Assembly: GCA_029204225.1 (NCBI GenBank)
Contig: CM055105.1
Coordinates: forward strand, 50,544,745 to 50,608,744
Reading direction: 5' to 3'
Length of the DNA stretch: 64,000 nucleotides
Source of the DNA: Diphasiastrum complanatum
Taxonomy: Eukaryota; Streptophyta; Lycopodiopsida; Lycopodiales; Lycopodiaceae
The position numbers and the translations under genes were made by a program. Under the pieces are notes generated by a model. It made no database searches. It saw only the letters and a program-made list of their open reading frames with translations, and was not told the DNA's origin. Shown piece after piece: positions 45,485 to 57,440 of this stretch. Positions within the stretch are counted from its first letter, which is position 1. Each line of letters opens with the position of its first letter.

Positions 45485-46760
45485 TTGCTGTATGATATGA
45501 AATGCTTGGTCTACGATTGATTACAATTGCAGCAGATGTGACAGAAGCAGAACACGAGAGGCGATTACAATGTAAAACGATGCCTCTACCAACAGTAAGA
45601 AAATAATGAACAGAGTAGTAACTGCGATTTCAGGAATGTGGATTGACTAGGAAACGAAATCAAAAGCTTGTTATCCCTTTGGTTTATCTGAAGAAACAAA
45701 GTGTTTCTGATTACAAAGCCTTGCTAGCTTTCAGCCCTTCACCTAACAAAGATGTTTGCGAACTCAAACATCTAGAGACACAAAACACGAAGAGTTTCGC
45801 GAACATGAAAGTCAACGGAGACGAAGAGAACGGTTCGCGAACACGAAGGATCCACGAACGAGGTTCCTTTGCGGTCCAGCAAGAGAGAAAGGTAGACGAG
45901 GTAAACGAAACCAATGGTGGAAACAAAAACCCGTTCTGTCCTCACGTTCCAAGGAGTACCACTAGAGGTCACGCAAGTACCCAGAAGTACAAAGATCTGA
46001 CCTGATGGCATGACATCAGCAGATACTTCCTAGGTCGTGGCTAATCTGCCACTCTTGTAATTTCTTAATTAGTTGTAGATGTATCTAATCTTAGGTTTAC
46101 ATAGAGAGACCGTACTTACTAGATAATACTTGACATATATCAGAATAGGATACACAAAGTGTAACTAAGATAAGAGACACTGAAGAAGTCTGAAGGCAAG
46201 TAAGCAATCAAGACGAACACAGACAGAAGCTCCGCTTGCGTGAGAAGATAATCTTGTCTAGGATCAGAAGATCCGATTGTCTGCTAGTGAAGCGAGATTA
46301 CTACTCATGAGAGAACCGTGCTTCTCTCACGCCAACGCACTGCGTGGATTTGCATGCAGTGCTCTAAAGAAATCAAAAAAATTTAATATAGATTATTTTT
46401 CAGTTGTGTCTGATCTTTGATGTTGAATGCTTATGCTGTGTATTTCATATGTTTGAGTTTTCTTGTTCCCTTTGAATTCCGCACCTTGGTTGAAATTAAG
46501 TCAAATGTTGTATTAATGTTATGAACGTAGATCAGTAGTAACTGACTACTCTCTGGAGGATTGTAGGAGTGTTTCAGGTGGCAGTGCCCAGCGAATGCAT
46601 CTAAACTCCATCCGAATCTTGAAAGAGAGTCGCGACTGTTTCGTGAATTTGTTCTCCTAGATTCATTACACGTATCAGAGCATCTCACGATTCTCATCAT
46701 TATCAGAGTAGGAGTCTGAGACTATCGTAATAGTAGGATTGCAAAGCATTAGGCACCTTG
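45485..46760 (-). repeat. Probable LTR region, borders uncertain
   Basis: Lies just upstream of the minus-strand primer-binding site at 45467-45478, so the 5' LTR is expected here. It contains repeated CGCGAACACGAAG words (45780-45860). On the plus strand CGTATCAGAGCATC at 46671 resembles another primer-binding site, so a second, plus-strand LTR end may also be present. Confidence 0.4.
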
Positions 46761-46769
46761 GACTGTAGT

Positions 46770-47490
46770 CTATTAAATCACCAATAAAACTCAAACATTT
46801 TGAAACACAATTACACTAATGGTTTTCTTACAAACAAACCTACTTGCTCATGTACTTAGCTATAGATTTTTCAAACTTAATTGAGGTAGCCTCTTGATTC
46901 TTTGTCTTTCAATTCACAATGCAACGGACACATGATTTGTGCTTATGTATATGTATGTTATAAAAAAAGTTATTTTTTTATTTATTACGATGTGTTAACT
47001 TGATGATAATGTAATAAGGCATGGAATCGAGTAGACTACCCTAGTATCAAATTCAATTGCAAATATAGTATGGCATGGATAGGTCTTGCTTGTTTGAGAA
47101 CTATATGAATATTGCATGACATGCATAGGTCGAGCTTGTTTGAGAAATATATTCACCATCTTGTAGAGAATAATCAATAACAATGTTAAAAAAAAGTAGT
47201 TCCAATACTTAGTAGAAACTTTATGCTCACTAATATCAAATTTGTACTGTGGATTTTTTGTCCATCCTCAAATTTCATTTGCAAAAAAAATTTGACTTAT
47301 TAATCTTGCATGGCAATTTATGTCACAATTCCTCACTACGATGTGCATTGCAAAGGATCTAAATATTGGTGAAAGATGTTTTGTTAGAAACTATTCTTAG
47401 TCACAAACATGATATCGAAAGAGAAAGTAGAATCTCAGGATATCAAAATTGTTAAATGCAAGTAAATATGCAACAACATGAATGAATCTA
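46770..47490. other. No recognised gene
   Basis: AT-rich. A short imperfect duplication of GCATGGATAGGTC..GCTTGTTTGAGAA lies at 47071-47150. Confidence 0.5.
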
Positions 47491-47499
47491 GATTAACAA

Positions 47500-48720
47500 A
47501 AACACATTTTGAAATGCGTACGAAATGATCCCATGAAACATTGGACAAGAGTATAAATAAGATGAGTAATGCTCTTAAGGAGGCTTGGTTGTGGCATAAA
47601 TAAATTGAAAGTCAAGACATGTAGGATAAGCATTAGCAAGGGCATCAATGATGTGGGAGCATATGCATCGGCATTATTTTTTCGACAACGATTTGAAATG
47701 TTCAATAAAACTACATCCAGCAAACTATCAATCCCTAAGTGTCTTCTGAGAATGCAATTATTGAAGAGACCGTTGATTAAGATGAAGGTCAAAAGAGACA
47801 TGTCTAAAGCAATGGTGCCGTTTTTTCAAAGCATAGACAAGAGCAAGCAATTTTGTTTCATGCATAGAATAGCATGTTTCATAAAAACATAAATGATACC
47901 CCAACAGGGTGACAAAGAATAGCACCAACACCAACAACACTGGCGTCAATCTCAACAAATTACTTATGATCAAAATTTGGTAGAGCTAATTGAATGACTC
48001 TTGATAAATAATTGTTCAATGAAAAATAGATTTCTTCCATAACAACACATGTCAAGAATAGACTTATGTAAATGTGCAGCAAGATTGAGAAACATTTCAA
48101 CCTCATGGACGTGGTGGCAGCAAATTTGGAACGTTTCACACATATAAATCGAGCAAAAGCCAAAAAACCAAAAAATTGATAAGCAATTCCTAGATCTAAA
48201 AGACATTTGTTCTTAGAAACAAAAAGAAGACTTGGATTGTTTAGCATAAAGCAAGTGTGATCATAAGAGTTCAAAAACCAAGGATAAATGAAGAATATGA
48301 GACTAACAGTTGTGACTAAAAACTAGAATTTATCAAAATAAAGTAGCATGCAAACATCAATGAGAGATCAAAAGATTTTACTCATGACGTTTTGGAAAGT
48401 AGCATGCCCAATAGAAATGTCAAAAGCTAAAACACAATTCTTATAACCAAAAATGTACAAAAATCAATCTTCTACATGTCACCTAGGTGAATACAAATCT
48501 AATGATAACCTTTACAAAGATCAACTTTAGAAAAGATAGAAGCTCTATCCAGGTGGTCAAATAGGTCATCTATGTCGGGAATAGGATATTTATTTCAAAT
48601 AGTAAGACAACTAAGAGCACCATAATCAATACAAAGACGATTTGTACCGTCTTTTTTATCACAAGTAAAACAAGAGTGTAATATAGACTTTGACTGGGAT
48701 GGGCAAGACCTCGAACTAAA
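47500..48720 (-). pseudogene. Decayed Ty3/gypsy reverse transcriptase/RNase H
   Basis: On the minus strand, in shifting frames: [20 protein letters not shown] at about 48575-48515 (RT palm start), a LGFLGFARFI-like block near 48145 (lGFTnyYRrFI), then VEIDASVVGVGAILC at about 47965-47920 (RNase H catalytic Asp, normally CDAS..G.GAVL) and ETKLLALVYALKK near 47850. The order matches gypsy pol. Many stops; an old copy. Confidence 0.75.
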
Positions 48721-48729
48721 AGATAAAAA

Positions 48730-50855
48730 AGCCATTAATTAATTAATTAATTAAATGCTATGGTCCTCCCCAAAGAAATAAATAAACTTCCCAAAGAAAT
48801 AAAATCAGAGATAAACAATGAAAATTACCTAAGTCTTTTTGCTCTTGACTTAAGTTTCAAGGGATGTTAAGGGTCTCTCTTCAGCAGGTAACCGGTTCTT
48901 TAATATCTTCACTTTTCCTTCAGCTTTTACTTTTTCAGAACGTTGTTAATCTGTCAGCAAAGTTTGGACACACAAATCTTTAACCAGTCGTCTCTCTCAC
49001 AACCTTATTCAAATTGTGATTGGATAAAAACTTTTCAACAGATCAAGGCTGCATTACACGCTCTATGAAAACATTGTGCCTGATTGATAACAAATCAACA
49101 AAAACTTTCAATTTCTCTGCTGCAAGGATTGGTTAGTATTTATTCATGCCTTGTACAAGGCCAAATCAGATCGCTGTTCAACCGAAGTTCAAGTGTTTCT
49201 TGATCGTTGCCAGACTTTTCACAAATCAACATTTGCTAATAAGGACTCAAAATCGGTTGTCATCATGTCCACATAGATCTACCAGGAATTATTTCAACTG
49301 GCTATAGGTCTGATTCGTAGCCTACAGCCTACATGAACGATTGAATTACCACAGGGTATGCAGATTATCAATCACTTCAGTCGCTGGCTGAGCGCACATT
49401 GGATGATTAGAACCAAGAGAATGCATTCACCAGTAGCAAGGCAGCGCTGGAGACCCTTCAGAGTCAGATTTCTCACGCAGAGAGAGAGAGAGTAGTAACT
49501 TCATGGGACAGTAGGTATGCTTCACGCAGGCAGCAATGATGGCCGTGCTTCAGAACAGGAAGGCTGTTTCTCCCCATCGGTGTCCTGTATGGATTTGGGG
49601 AATGTGCTTTCTTCAAATCTTCCAGATCAGCAAAATCACCAAGATTTATTCACATAACAGGTTCTTTCTTGCATTCATCGGCTCAGCACACTGTCGTCAT
49701 GAATAGCTTCTTCAAATTTTCAGCATAGTACTTTCGGCACAACGATCATCTTAACTATAAAAGAAGAATATAATCTCCCCACTCGGCTGATACTGAACTT
49801 CCGAGTATCGGCGATGGAGGAAACCTCATCACTCTCCTCTCTCCAAAAACAGGAATGCCTTCACTCTTGCCTGCCTTATTCTCTCCAAACATGAAGGCCG
49901 TGCACGAACCACCCGCTTCATAACAACCTTTCAACGATTGCCAACAACTTCAAGAACCTTTCATAATGACAAAAGCCTGTATAAGCTCTTCAGTTTTCCA
50001 TAGTCTTAATCCACTTGAGTTCATCTTAAACCTTGTCATTCAAACCTCGAACAACAATAGTCATTGGGAAATCGGCCGAAATTCCAACCAAGGCAAATTG
50101 CTTGATTACTAGGTTTCCAAATTCGGTAAAAACTTTCATCGTCATCACATTGATTCCAATTCGAAAATCGGCATAGTACTTCAAATTGGCAATTCTGAAC
50201 TGACAATTTTGCTTCTTTTCCTTAGTAACACATTTTAACTTGTGAACTACTCGTCATTGAAACGTGTTTTCGTTTGCATGACCCATAACCTTAGGACACT
50301 CCCTTGAACTTTAAGGAAGAACCTTAAGAGTACCTGGGTTTTTTTTTATTAATCATGATATAAATAAGATACATTTCATCATACCATATGGCATAAAATT
50401 GCCATTTTAATAAAACTACTTAGCAACTGTCCATATTATTGTCCATTAGAGTCACTTATGGGCACTACTATAAACAGCATATTGCTATTTAACAAAATTA
50501 CTAAAAATAGTAAAGAATTAAAAATAGCTTTAAATCTTTCGATATAACTATCATTTGAGAACCGATTGTGACGTTTGAACTTGCCATAGAAATTTATAGC
50601 TAACTTTTAACATAGCCACATTCGTATATCAGCAAAAAGTGGCATAATAGTAGATTTTGTGCATATGCCATACATATAGCATATTTTCTTCTAGGAAATC
50701 AGCATGAATGATTATATATATTGTGAGATGACAATGACTTTTCAGTTTAGAGGTAGAGGGGCTGGTTGCATGTGAAGGCCTATGAAGTCAAATTCTAATC
50801 GTCGAATAAAATTCTATCAGGTTCTTTTGTGATTTGTGAGAGAAGGGACATGTAA
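48730..50855. other. No recognised gene
   Basis: A (TTAA)n run at 48734-48754, then about 2 kb without long frames or a domain on either strand. The slightly higher GC at 49300-49950 differs from the neighbours. It may be LTR or untranslated DNA of an unrecognised element. Confidence 0.45.
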
Positions 50856-50859
50856 TGAG

Positions 50860-52109
50860 TGTAGAAAATGTTCGTGCGCAGCGGAATGAACTATACGACT
50901 CTCTCCGTAAGCATGACTACGCCTATCAGAATGACAAAACTTTAGTGATAGAAATCATGGTCATTTCAGATTACGTAGCCAAACATTAATAGATGAAGCA
51001 CCAGAAGAATAATTTGTTGCGAATAGCAAGACAAATTATATGTCGCGAATGGTTTGCAAAGAGCTAGAGTGTGCTCGACTGATAATTAGTCGCGAATGAT
51101 TCGCGAAAGAAAAGGCTAAATGTTAATCGTCTATTACCAGTAAGAACAACTAGAAAGGTCAGACAGAATGAAAGATAAGCATAATAATATTAACATAGAT
51201 CTGAACGCAGAAAAATGAACTATATCAAATTAAGTATATCATGTATACATGTCAATAATGCAGTAGAGCACAATACAGTAGCGGACGAAATTGCGTGCCC
51301 TACAAAGCTTATTTCAATATGTAAAAAGAAATTAAACCTTAATTCTGACAAAGTAAGGAATCAATGCTCAGGGCATCCACTTCGTTTATGTCGTCTTCTT
51401 CTGCTCTCTTCATCATCTCTTACACGAATGGTGTCCAATATATATATGTTACATAATATTACAGGTGTGTAGATGTGAAAGTACAGAGTGGATGTGTTGT
51501 CAGTAGGAGATCGTGGGTGGCTGCAATCGTTGTCCAATCCGTTAGCACAACTGCATGGGGTGAGCGTGAAAAAGGGTGCGACATCAGCCAGTGCTGAAGT
51601 GAACGTTGGTGATGATGCAAAAAGTGCATCACTCTTACGAATGGCCTTAGGATAAGATTTACAAGGTGTCATAGCTTTTAGGGCACTTTTGGCATTTGGT
51701 AAGATAATGTCCCCTTTTCGCCTGTCACCTTAAATTGTGTAGAAACACGGTGTTGCGATTCTTTCGCCTTTTCTTCGTCTGTGCGAATTTGCATGTAAAT
51801 ATGCAGACTGCGTGACAACGTTAGTAAATATACAACATGAATGGATGTCAACAATCAGAAATGCAACATCAAGCATTCACCATAAACAATCACCAAGTAG
51901 GGAGACAAAAGAAGAACACAGAATATCACTCTATCACGCCACTGCATACTGAATGTAAAATGTACATATAAACCCTAAACCCTGATAGAGAGGGAGAACC
52001 TAGGAGTAGACTACTAGACTAGCCAATGACTAGTTACAGCTAGTAATAAAGTACATCGTAAATAGTAACTAAGAAGTGTAACAATGAAGTTTATCATTGA
52101 TTTCTAACA
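50860..52109 (-). repeat. Copia LTR family D (3' LTR), about 1.25 kb
   Basis: On the minus strand it begins TGTTAGAAATCAATG after polypurine tract GAGGGAGAG and ends near TTTTCTACA. Its downstream third shares TTTGGCTACGTAATC, GTAGTCATGC and ATTCCGCTGC with LTR family C. TCGCGAAT words repeat at 51015-51105. Confidence 0.7.
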
Positions 52110-52119
52110 CTCTCCCTCA

Positions 52120-53110
52120 ATGATAAAATTACATTCTTTTATTCCTAGTAGAGTACGAAACTTTTCAAATTTACATCTACCTAATGACTTAGTAAAAATA
52201 TCTGCCACTTGATCTTCAGATTTACAAAAAACAAGATCAATGGCTCCATAAATTTTTTTCTCTCGAACAAAATGATAATGTATTTCGATGTGCTTGGTTC
52301 GAGCATGTAAAACTGGATTTTTGGCAATGTCCGTGGTGCTTGCTTCAATCTATAAATAGCTTTGTTGAGCTTACAAGTAAGGTGCCCTCTCCCTGGTTCA
52401 ATAAATCCTTGAGGTTGTACAAGGTACACCTCTTCATCTAGCACTCCATTAAGAAAAGCAGATTTAACATCCATTTGTTGGATCTTCCAACCATAGAAAG
52501 CAGAAATAGCAATCACAGAACGTATAGTTACCATCTTAGCTACGGGTGCGAAGGTTTTCTCAAAATCAATACCTTCCTGCTGCTCAAATCCTCGCGCAAC
52601 CAACCGTGCTTTGTATTTGTTGAGTTGCCCATCAGCTCCATATTTGATCTTGTATATCCATTTACAAGTGATAGGCGTCTTACCATTAGGTAGCTCAACC
52701 AAGTTCCAAGTCCTGTTTTTTGATATAGCTTCCATTTATGTTTCCATAGCTTCACGCCACTCCTCGTGCTCCTTTGCTTTATCAAAGGTTTTTGGTTCTT
52801 GAGCCTTGAGCACAAAACCAATTAGGGCTAGATTCATCTCTAATCTTGCAGGAGGTTTTCAATTTTTACTTGATCTTCTAAGCTCTCCCTGCTCACTAGA
52901 TTCGGGAGTATCTCCCTTCTTTGCACCATCTGTGACTGATAAGTTCCATTTAGGTACTCTCTTGGGAATTTTAGCATCAGGCTTGCCTTTCTCCAAGGGA
53001 TTTTCTATATCAAAATCCACTTCCTTCTTGACCTGTACTTTCGCTCCTCATCAAAAGGTCCAGTGATTATTTCAGATTGTTCACCTTGGCCCATCTTGCT
53101 CATAAGAACT
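52120..53110 (-). pseudogene. Copia reverse transcriptase joined by deletion to RNase H end
   Basis: A pre-RT linker (about 53110-52740) is followed, after a stop near 52737, by MEAISKNRTWNLVELPNGKT, CKWIYKIKYGADGQLNKYKA, FEQQEGIDFEKTFAPVAKMV, IQQMDVKSAFLNGVLDEEVY and NKAIYRLKQAPR. At about 52335 the frame jumps straight to the RNase H end (in another frame: NPVLHARTKHIEIHYHFVRE, ADIFTKSLGRCKFEKFRTLL). So the YVDD half of RT and most of RNase H are deleted. A primer-binding site TGGTATTAGAGC at 53339-53328 lies a short leader upstream, so gag, protease and integrase are deleted too. Confidence 0.87.
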
Positions 53111-53339
53111 TTCTAATTTGGTTTGGTTGAATGGAAATGGGTCAATCTCGGTTCCTACAGCTATAACTCAGCAAAACAAGTTCCCTTTGATCTATTTTCA
53201 CTCAAATGGAACCAAATTTGGAAGTACAATCACTAGATTAGTAACTAGTAACAAGGACAAAGCCAATACTACTCAAATCTAGGATCTAAGCTTGAGAAAA
53301 TCAAATCTAAAGTTCACTCTTGATTAGGCTCTAATACCA

Positions 53340-53955
53340 TGACAAAATTTTACAACAAAATGAATCCCAATCAATCCTAAAAGTGATGGAGGATGCACAA
53401 ATCAAAGATCTAGATCCAAACTATGAGCTAGAATCAAGAGTAGTTACCAAAACTAGCAAATTTGGCATTTAACTCCACATTAGGCACATAGATTTGATCA
53501 AATGAACCAAAGTAAAGTACAACAAGCTTCTTAGACCTGTAAACAGGTTCAGTACCTTCCAAACCAAGCAATTAATGCATAAGAACACTCATATCCAATA
53601 GCAGAACTCGCCACCAAAAGACAATGTTGATAGAAGTGGAAAAACTTGACTTTTCTTCATATTTGGATGGAGATCCCATCATACATTTATACATTTCAAG
53701 CTTGGATCTGAACGTTTTAGGGAATCTCTATACTTATCATCACCTAACCCTAACGTCTAACCTAATAGGTCATTGGATCCACCCTAATATGGGGTCAAGA
53801 TCTCAGGATCCAAAAACAATGTAAAACATGCTATTTGTAGCTCCTAGAATTTCTTTAGCTTATCTAAGCACACTTTGGCCTCATTTCAAAGATGCTATCA
53901 CAATGTAATATGTGGAATGAAGTCTCTGGAAAGCATCCTACGTGATTTGGCACGT
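53340..53955 (-). repeat. Likely 5' LTR end, minus strand
   Basis: Directly upstream of the primer-binding site at 53328-53339 and ending ...AAAATTTTGTCA on the minus strand, like the LTR end at 58900. The far border was not found. Confidence 0.45.
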
Positions 53956-53959
53956 GTGG

Positions 53960-54755
53960 TGTTGAATTTCACACGTGTGGACTGTCCACAACATGTACTT
54001 GTGATCTTCTAAGGTGTGTAGATGCACCAAGATCAAGATTAGATTGAGATTCAAGATCTATCTTTGATTCTATGGCAAAAACACACTACTACATGCATTC
54101 AATCACGTCCAACTCGTGTGGGAAGTGTTCCAAAAGTATTCTAAGTAAAAACAAGCTGCTCTCCTCGGGTAGAGAGAGAAAAACCATCATGAGCTCTCGG
54201 GTAGAGAGAGAAAGCTAGAAATGACACTCAAAATCCACTCAATCTCAAAATCCATTAGATCCAAAAGGAGGAGTACAATGATACTAATAGATTCATGAGC
54301 TACCACTATGCTTAACTATGATTGGATCACACTTTGCCACCTCTTAATCCTATTGGACCATTGATCCATGCACCTCTAAATTCTATTGGACTATATTCAA
54401 GCACACCTCAATTTTCTATTGGACCTCACAAGGTTCCACCTCTAAATCCTATTGGACCTCTTAAGCTTCATCAAACAAAAGCATGACACTTGTCTACACT
54501 CTAATTGGCACAAGTTTGGCTCTATTTTGGCTCAATATTGGCATTACAAGTGGAAATGGATAATTTGCCATCTATGCCAAATTTGACCCTATCAACATCC
54601 TACACCTAAATGCTTGACTACTATGAGACCCCTATATCAAACATTTTGATTTACTTTACAATTCTCCACACGTGGGAACATCGTCCACACATGTGAGATT
54701 CACTTACAAACTTCTATCATAAAAAATACCAAGCTAGAATTTTGCCAATTTCTCA
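53960..54755 (-). repeat. 3' LTR of copia family B
   Basis: TGAGAAATTGGC...GAAATTCAACA on the minus strand, 796 bp, with two copies of TCGGGTAGAGAGAGAAA (54168, 54200). Confidence 0.85.
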
Positions 54756-54880
54756 CACTCCTCAAAAAATAGCTTGGAAATGTACTAGATCACTTGAGAA
54801 GTTTGTAAATCTTTTTGAGTGGATCCTTTGGTATGCATAAGAAGTGAAGATTAGCCAAGGGATCCATCATAGCAGCACCC

Positions 54881-55897
54881 TCACCATATCCATGATAAGA
54901 TCTCTTTGGTAGAGATCTCTTGCCAATGCCTTTGAAGAGTGCTCCACAAATATGCCACTATTATCATGGGCTTCCTCCATGCTTGATGATGATCTTTGCC
55001 TTGAAAGTTCCACTTGCATGATGGATGCACCATAAATAGAAAAATCTGAGGCTTCCAAGCCTCATAAAGATCATGGAGATCAACATCATAAGATGTGAAA
55101 CAATGATGATTATCAAGATTATGCTTTCTAGCTTGACTAGTCCACATACAATGAACTATATCCATGATGGATCTAATCTTGATATCAAAGACTATCTTGA
55201 TCTTTTTTAGGCTAGTTACTCTCTCAATGATGTAAGTGTCTACTTTGGATGCTTCACTTAATCTCAAGAGGAGTTTACAATTTGCCTCAAAACATGTGAA
55301 AACATGATTTTCAAAAAAGTGAGTACCAAGCTCAATCTTGTTCTTACTAGAACCAAGAGCATACTTTTGACAATACAATATCTTGCTTTCAAAAAGTATT
55401 GGAAACACATCTAAGTCAATAATGACAAGAAACATTTCCATACCATAAGCATCATAAAAAACTAGTATAGCTTTTCTTGAACTTTGAGATCCAAAAAATT
55501 CAATAAAGCAAGATAGCATTTCAAGCAAAGGAAGAGAAGCATATATGAATGTGTTGTAGTAGATACAACATGAAAGATACCCCTCTTTGCCATGTAAGGT
55601 GAGCCATAAAGACTCGACCATGCATCTTGAAGATCTTCTTGAAATCATATGAAGAAGAAACTCCTCCTCACACATTGGCCCCATCATAACTTGAATACCT
55701 TCAAAAAGGATAACTTGTGATGCTTCTTGAGAAGCCTTGATCTCGGCCACTTCCAAGATTGAATCTTCATGCAATATGACATCTCTATTCACCATCACAT
55801 TTGAAATAGAGAGTGTAAAGACACTAAAGGCCTCCTTGATGGATGAGTATCCAATCATGATCCATGAGCTTGGATCATCCTTCCTTCTTGTTTCCAA
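54881..55897 (-). CDS. 338-codon frame: integrase C-terminus plus about 270 unidentified residues
   Basis: The first 50 residues (ETRRKDDPSSWIMIGYSSIK, VMVNRDVILHEDS) are the copia integrase C-terminal region that normally leads to reverse transcriptase. The rest, about residues 65-338, has none of the RT or RNase H blocks (no W..A...E, no MDVKTAFLNG, no YVDD, no KHIE). Visible features: a hydrophobic stretch with Cys (LSCCIYYNTFIYASLPLLEM, LSCFIEFFG), basic segments, and Trp-rich end. The frame has no stop for 338 codons in AT-rich DNA. It stands between integrase and the 3' LTR. There is no proper ATG at its start; it would be read as part of the pol polyprotein after a shift near 55900. 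Captured host sequence or a rearranged pol are alternatives. Confidence 0.55.
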   Translation of the reverse strand: METRRKDDPSSWIMIGYSSIKEAFSVFTLSISNVMVNRDVILHEDSILEVAEIKASQEASQVILFEGIQVMMGPMCEEEFLLHMISRRSSRCMVESLWLTLHGKEGYLSCCIYYNTFIYASLPLLEMLSCFIEFFGSQSSRKAILVFYDAYGMEMFLVIIDLDVFPILFESKILYCQKYALGSSKNKIELGTHFFENHVFTCFEANCKLLLRLSEASKVDTYIIERVTSLKKIKIVFDIKIRSIMDIVHCMWTSQARKHNLDNHHCFTSYDVDLHDLYEAWKPQIFLFMVHPSCKWNFQGKDHHQAWRKPMIIVAYLWSTLQRHWQEISTKEILSWIW

Positions 55898-56665
55898 GGG
55901 AATATATGCAAAGCAGCACTACCAAGTTCACTAAGGTGATCAACCTTAGGCTTCATCTTGAATAAAACTTCATATGGTGCTATTCCTTCAAGAGCTCCAA
56001 TACTCCTCAAAGCTTTGATCTTCAATGAGAATTTCTTCTCAACATATGCTTTGAATAATAAGGAATAATCATACACCATAATACTTGAAGAGAGAAGATA
56101 TGTGCATCTTGTGTAATCCTCCTCCTTTGAAATATTGGAAATATAAGAAACATCAAGAGAGTTTGCACTCTCACTTGGATCAAATTTGTAGATGCCTTCA
56201 AATCTTGATCCATATGCAAGGATCTCACCATCCTTCTTAATCACACAATTGTCAATATTGAAATTGACATCAAAGCCACTATCAAGAAGTTGGCCAACAC
56301 TTAAGATGTCCTTTGTAAGATTTGGGACAAAAAGAACATTGTTGAGAAAGAGATCTTTAGAAGATGCAAGCTTCAAGGGAATAATCCCTACTCCTTCAAT
56401 ATTGCACTCATGCTTACTTGCAAAGTATATGGTCTTCTTGACTCCATCATAAGGCATAATACATGAAAAAAAGTTCTTGGAGCCACACATATGTGAAGAT
56501 GCTCCACTATCAATATACCATGAGTCATCCTTGTTGAAGGTGGAAGAGGAGAAGCTTGATGCCATAAGAGAGCCTTATCCATCACTTGCAATATAGTCTT
56601 CTTTCTCATTGGTGATGTTGGCTTGATTGAGTTGATTCTTCTTCTTGAAGCAATTGGTGGCATAA
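55855..56665 (-). pseudogene. Copia protease and integrase with deleted catalytic core
   Basis: Starts at a damaged zinc knuckle CFYFGKKGHYATNC (second Cys is Phe) near 56690. Then protease: DDSWYIDSGASSHMCGSKNF (active site DSGA), VLFVPNLTKDILSVGQLLDS, IKKDGEILAYGSRFEGIYKF. After this the integrase reads KIKALRS, then jumps to APYEVLFKMKPKVDHLSELG, so the core with the first two acidic catalytic residues is missing. A TGA lies near 56573. The frame continues after a shift into the 55897-54881 frame. Confidence 0.85.
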
Positions 56666-56696
56666 TGGCCTTTCTTGCCAAAATAAAAGCACTTGA

Positions 56697-57440
56697 TCAT
56701 CTTCTTCTTGAGATTTGAATTAGAAGCATGAGAGGTATCCTCCTCCTCTCCATCTTGGTCTTTAGCTTTGTCATTAGAGAAGTGATGGTGTTGCTTCTTA
56801 CTCCTCTCTTTGTCTTGGCAAATAGAACTTTGCCATCATCATGATTGAGTGATAGCTTGTCCATCCTCAAGAGTTTGTACTCTTGTCTTGATTCTTCAGA
56901 AATAAGCACACTTTGAAGGGCCTCCAAACTTTGTAGCTCCTCCTTAATAGCATAGGATTGGACAAGGTTGTCATATTCATCTCTCAAGCCATTGAGAATG
57001 ACTTGGACTAGCTCACTTTGATTGATTGAGTCACCAATACATGCAAGCTCCCTATGAATATCTCTCAAAACATAATTAGATGCACTATCATCACTCTTTT
57101 GACTACTTTGGAATATTTTATTTCTAAGAGTGAGGAGCCTAGAGGTGTTCTTAGCCTCATAGATGGACTTGAGACAATCCCAAGCTTCCTTGGATGTAGA
57201 ACAATCACCAATCTCCCTCAATATCTCATTAGAGACATTCATCTTAATGTAGTGGAGAGCCATCCTAGCTCTCTTCTTGTATTTTTGTACTTCTTGAAGG
57301 ACTTGAGGCTCCTCCTCAATCCCAAGTACAATGTCCATCACATCTTGGAGTATCAAGATGGACTCCATCCTAACTTCCATATTGAATAATTGGAAGTAGA
57401 CAATCTCTCACTTGGTTGCAACAAGTATGAACTCATTGAA
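56697..57440 (-). pseudogene. Copia gag, family B
   Basis: Begins near 57440 (MTSMSSYLLQ-like), with a frameshift at about 57385; then [112 protein letters not shown]. It shares about every block with the gag at 7441-8019 and 33692. The C-terminal 30 residues are out of frame because of an indel before the zinc knuckle at about 56690. Confidence 0.87.

Noticed and set aside
45643-46011. Open frames on both strands (120 and 79 codons)
   Set aside because: Lie in an LTR region with CGCGAACACGAAG repeats; no domain.
47569-47892. 107-codon plus-strand frame
   Set aside because: Antisense to the decayed gypsy RNase H.
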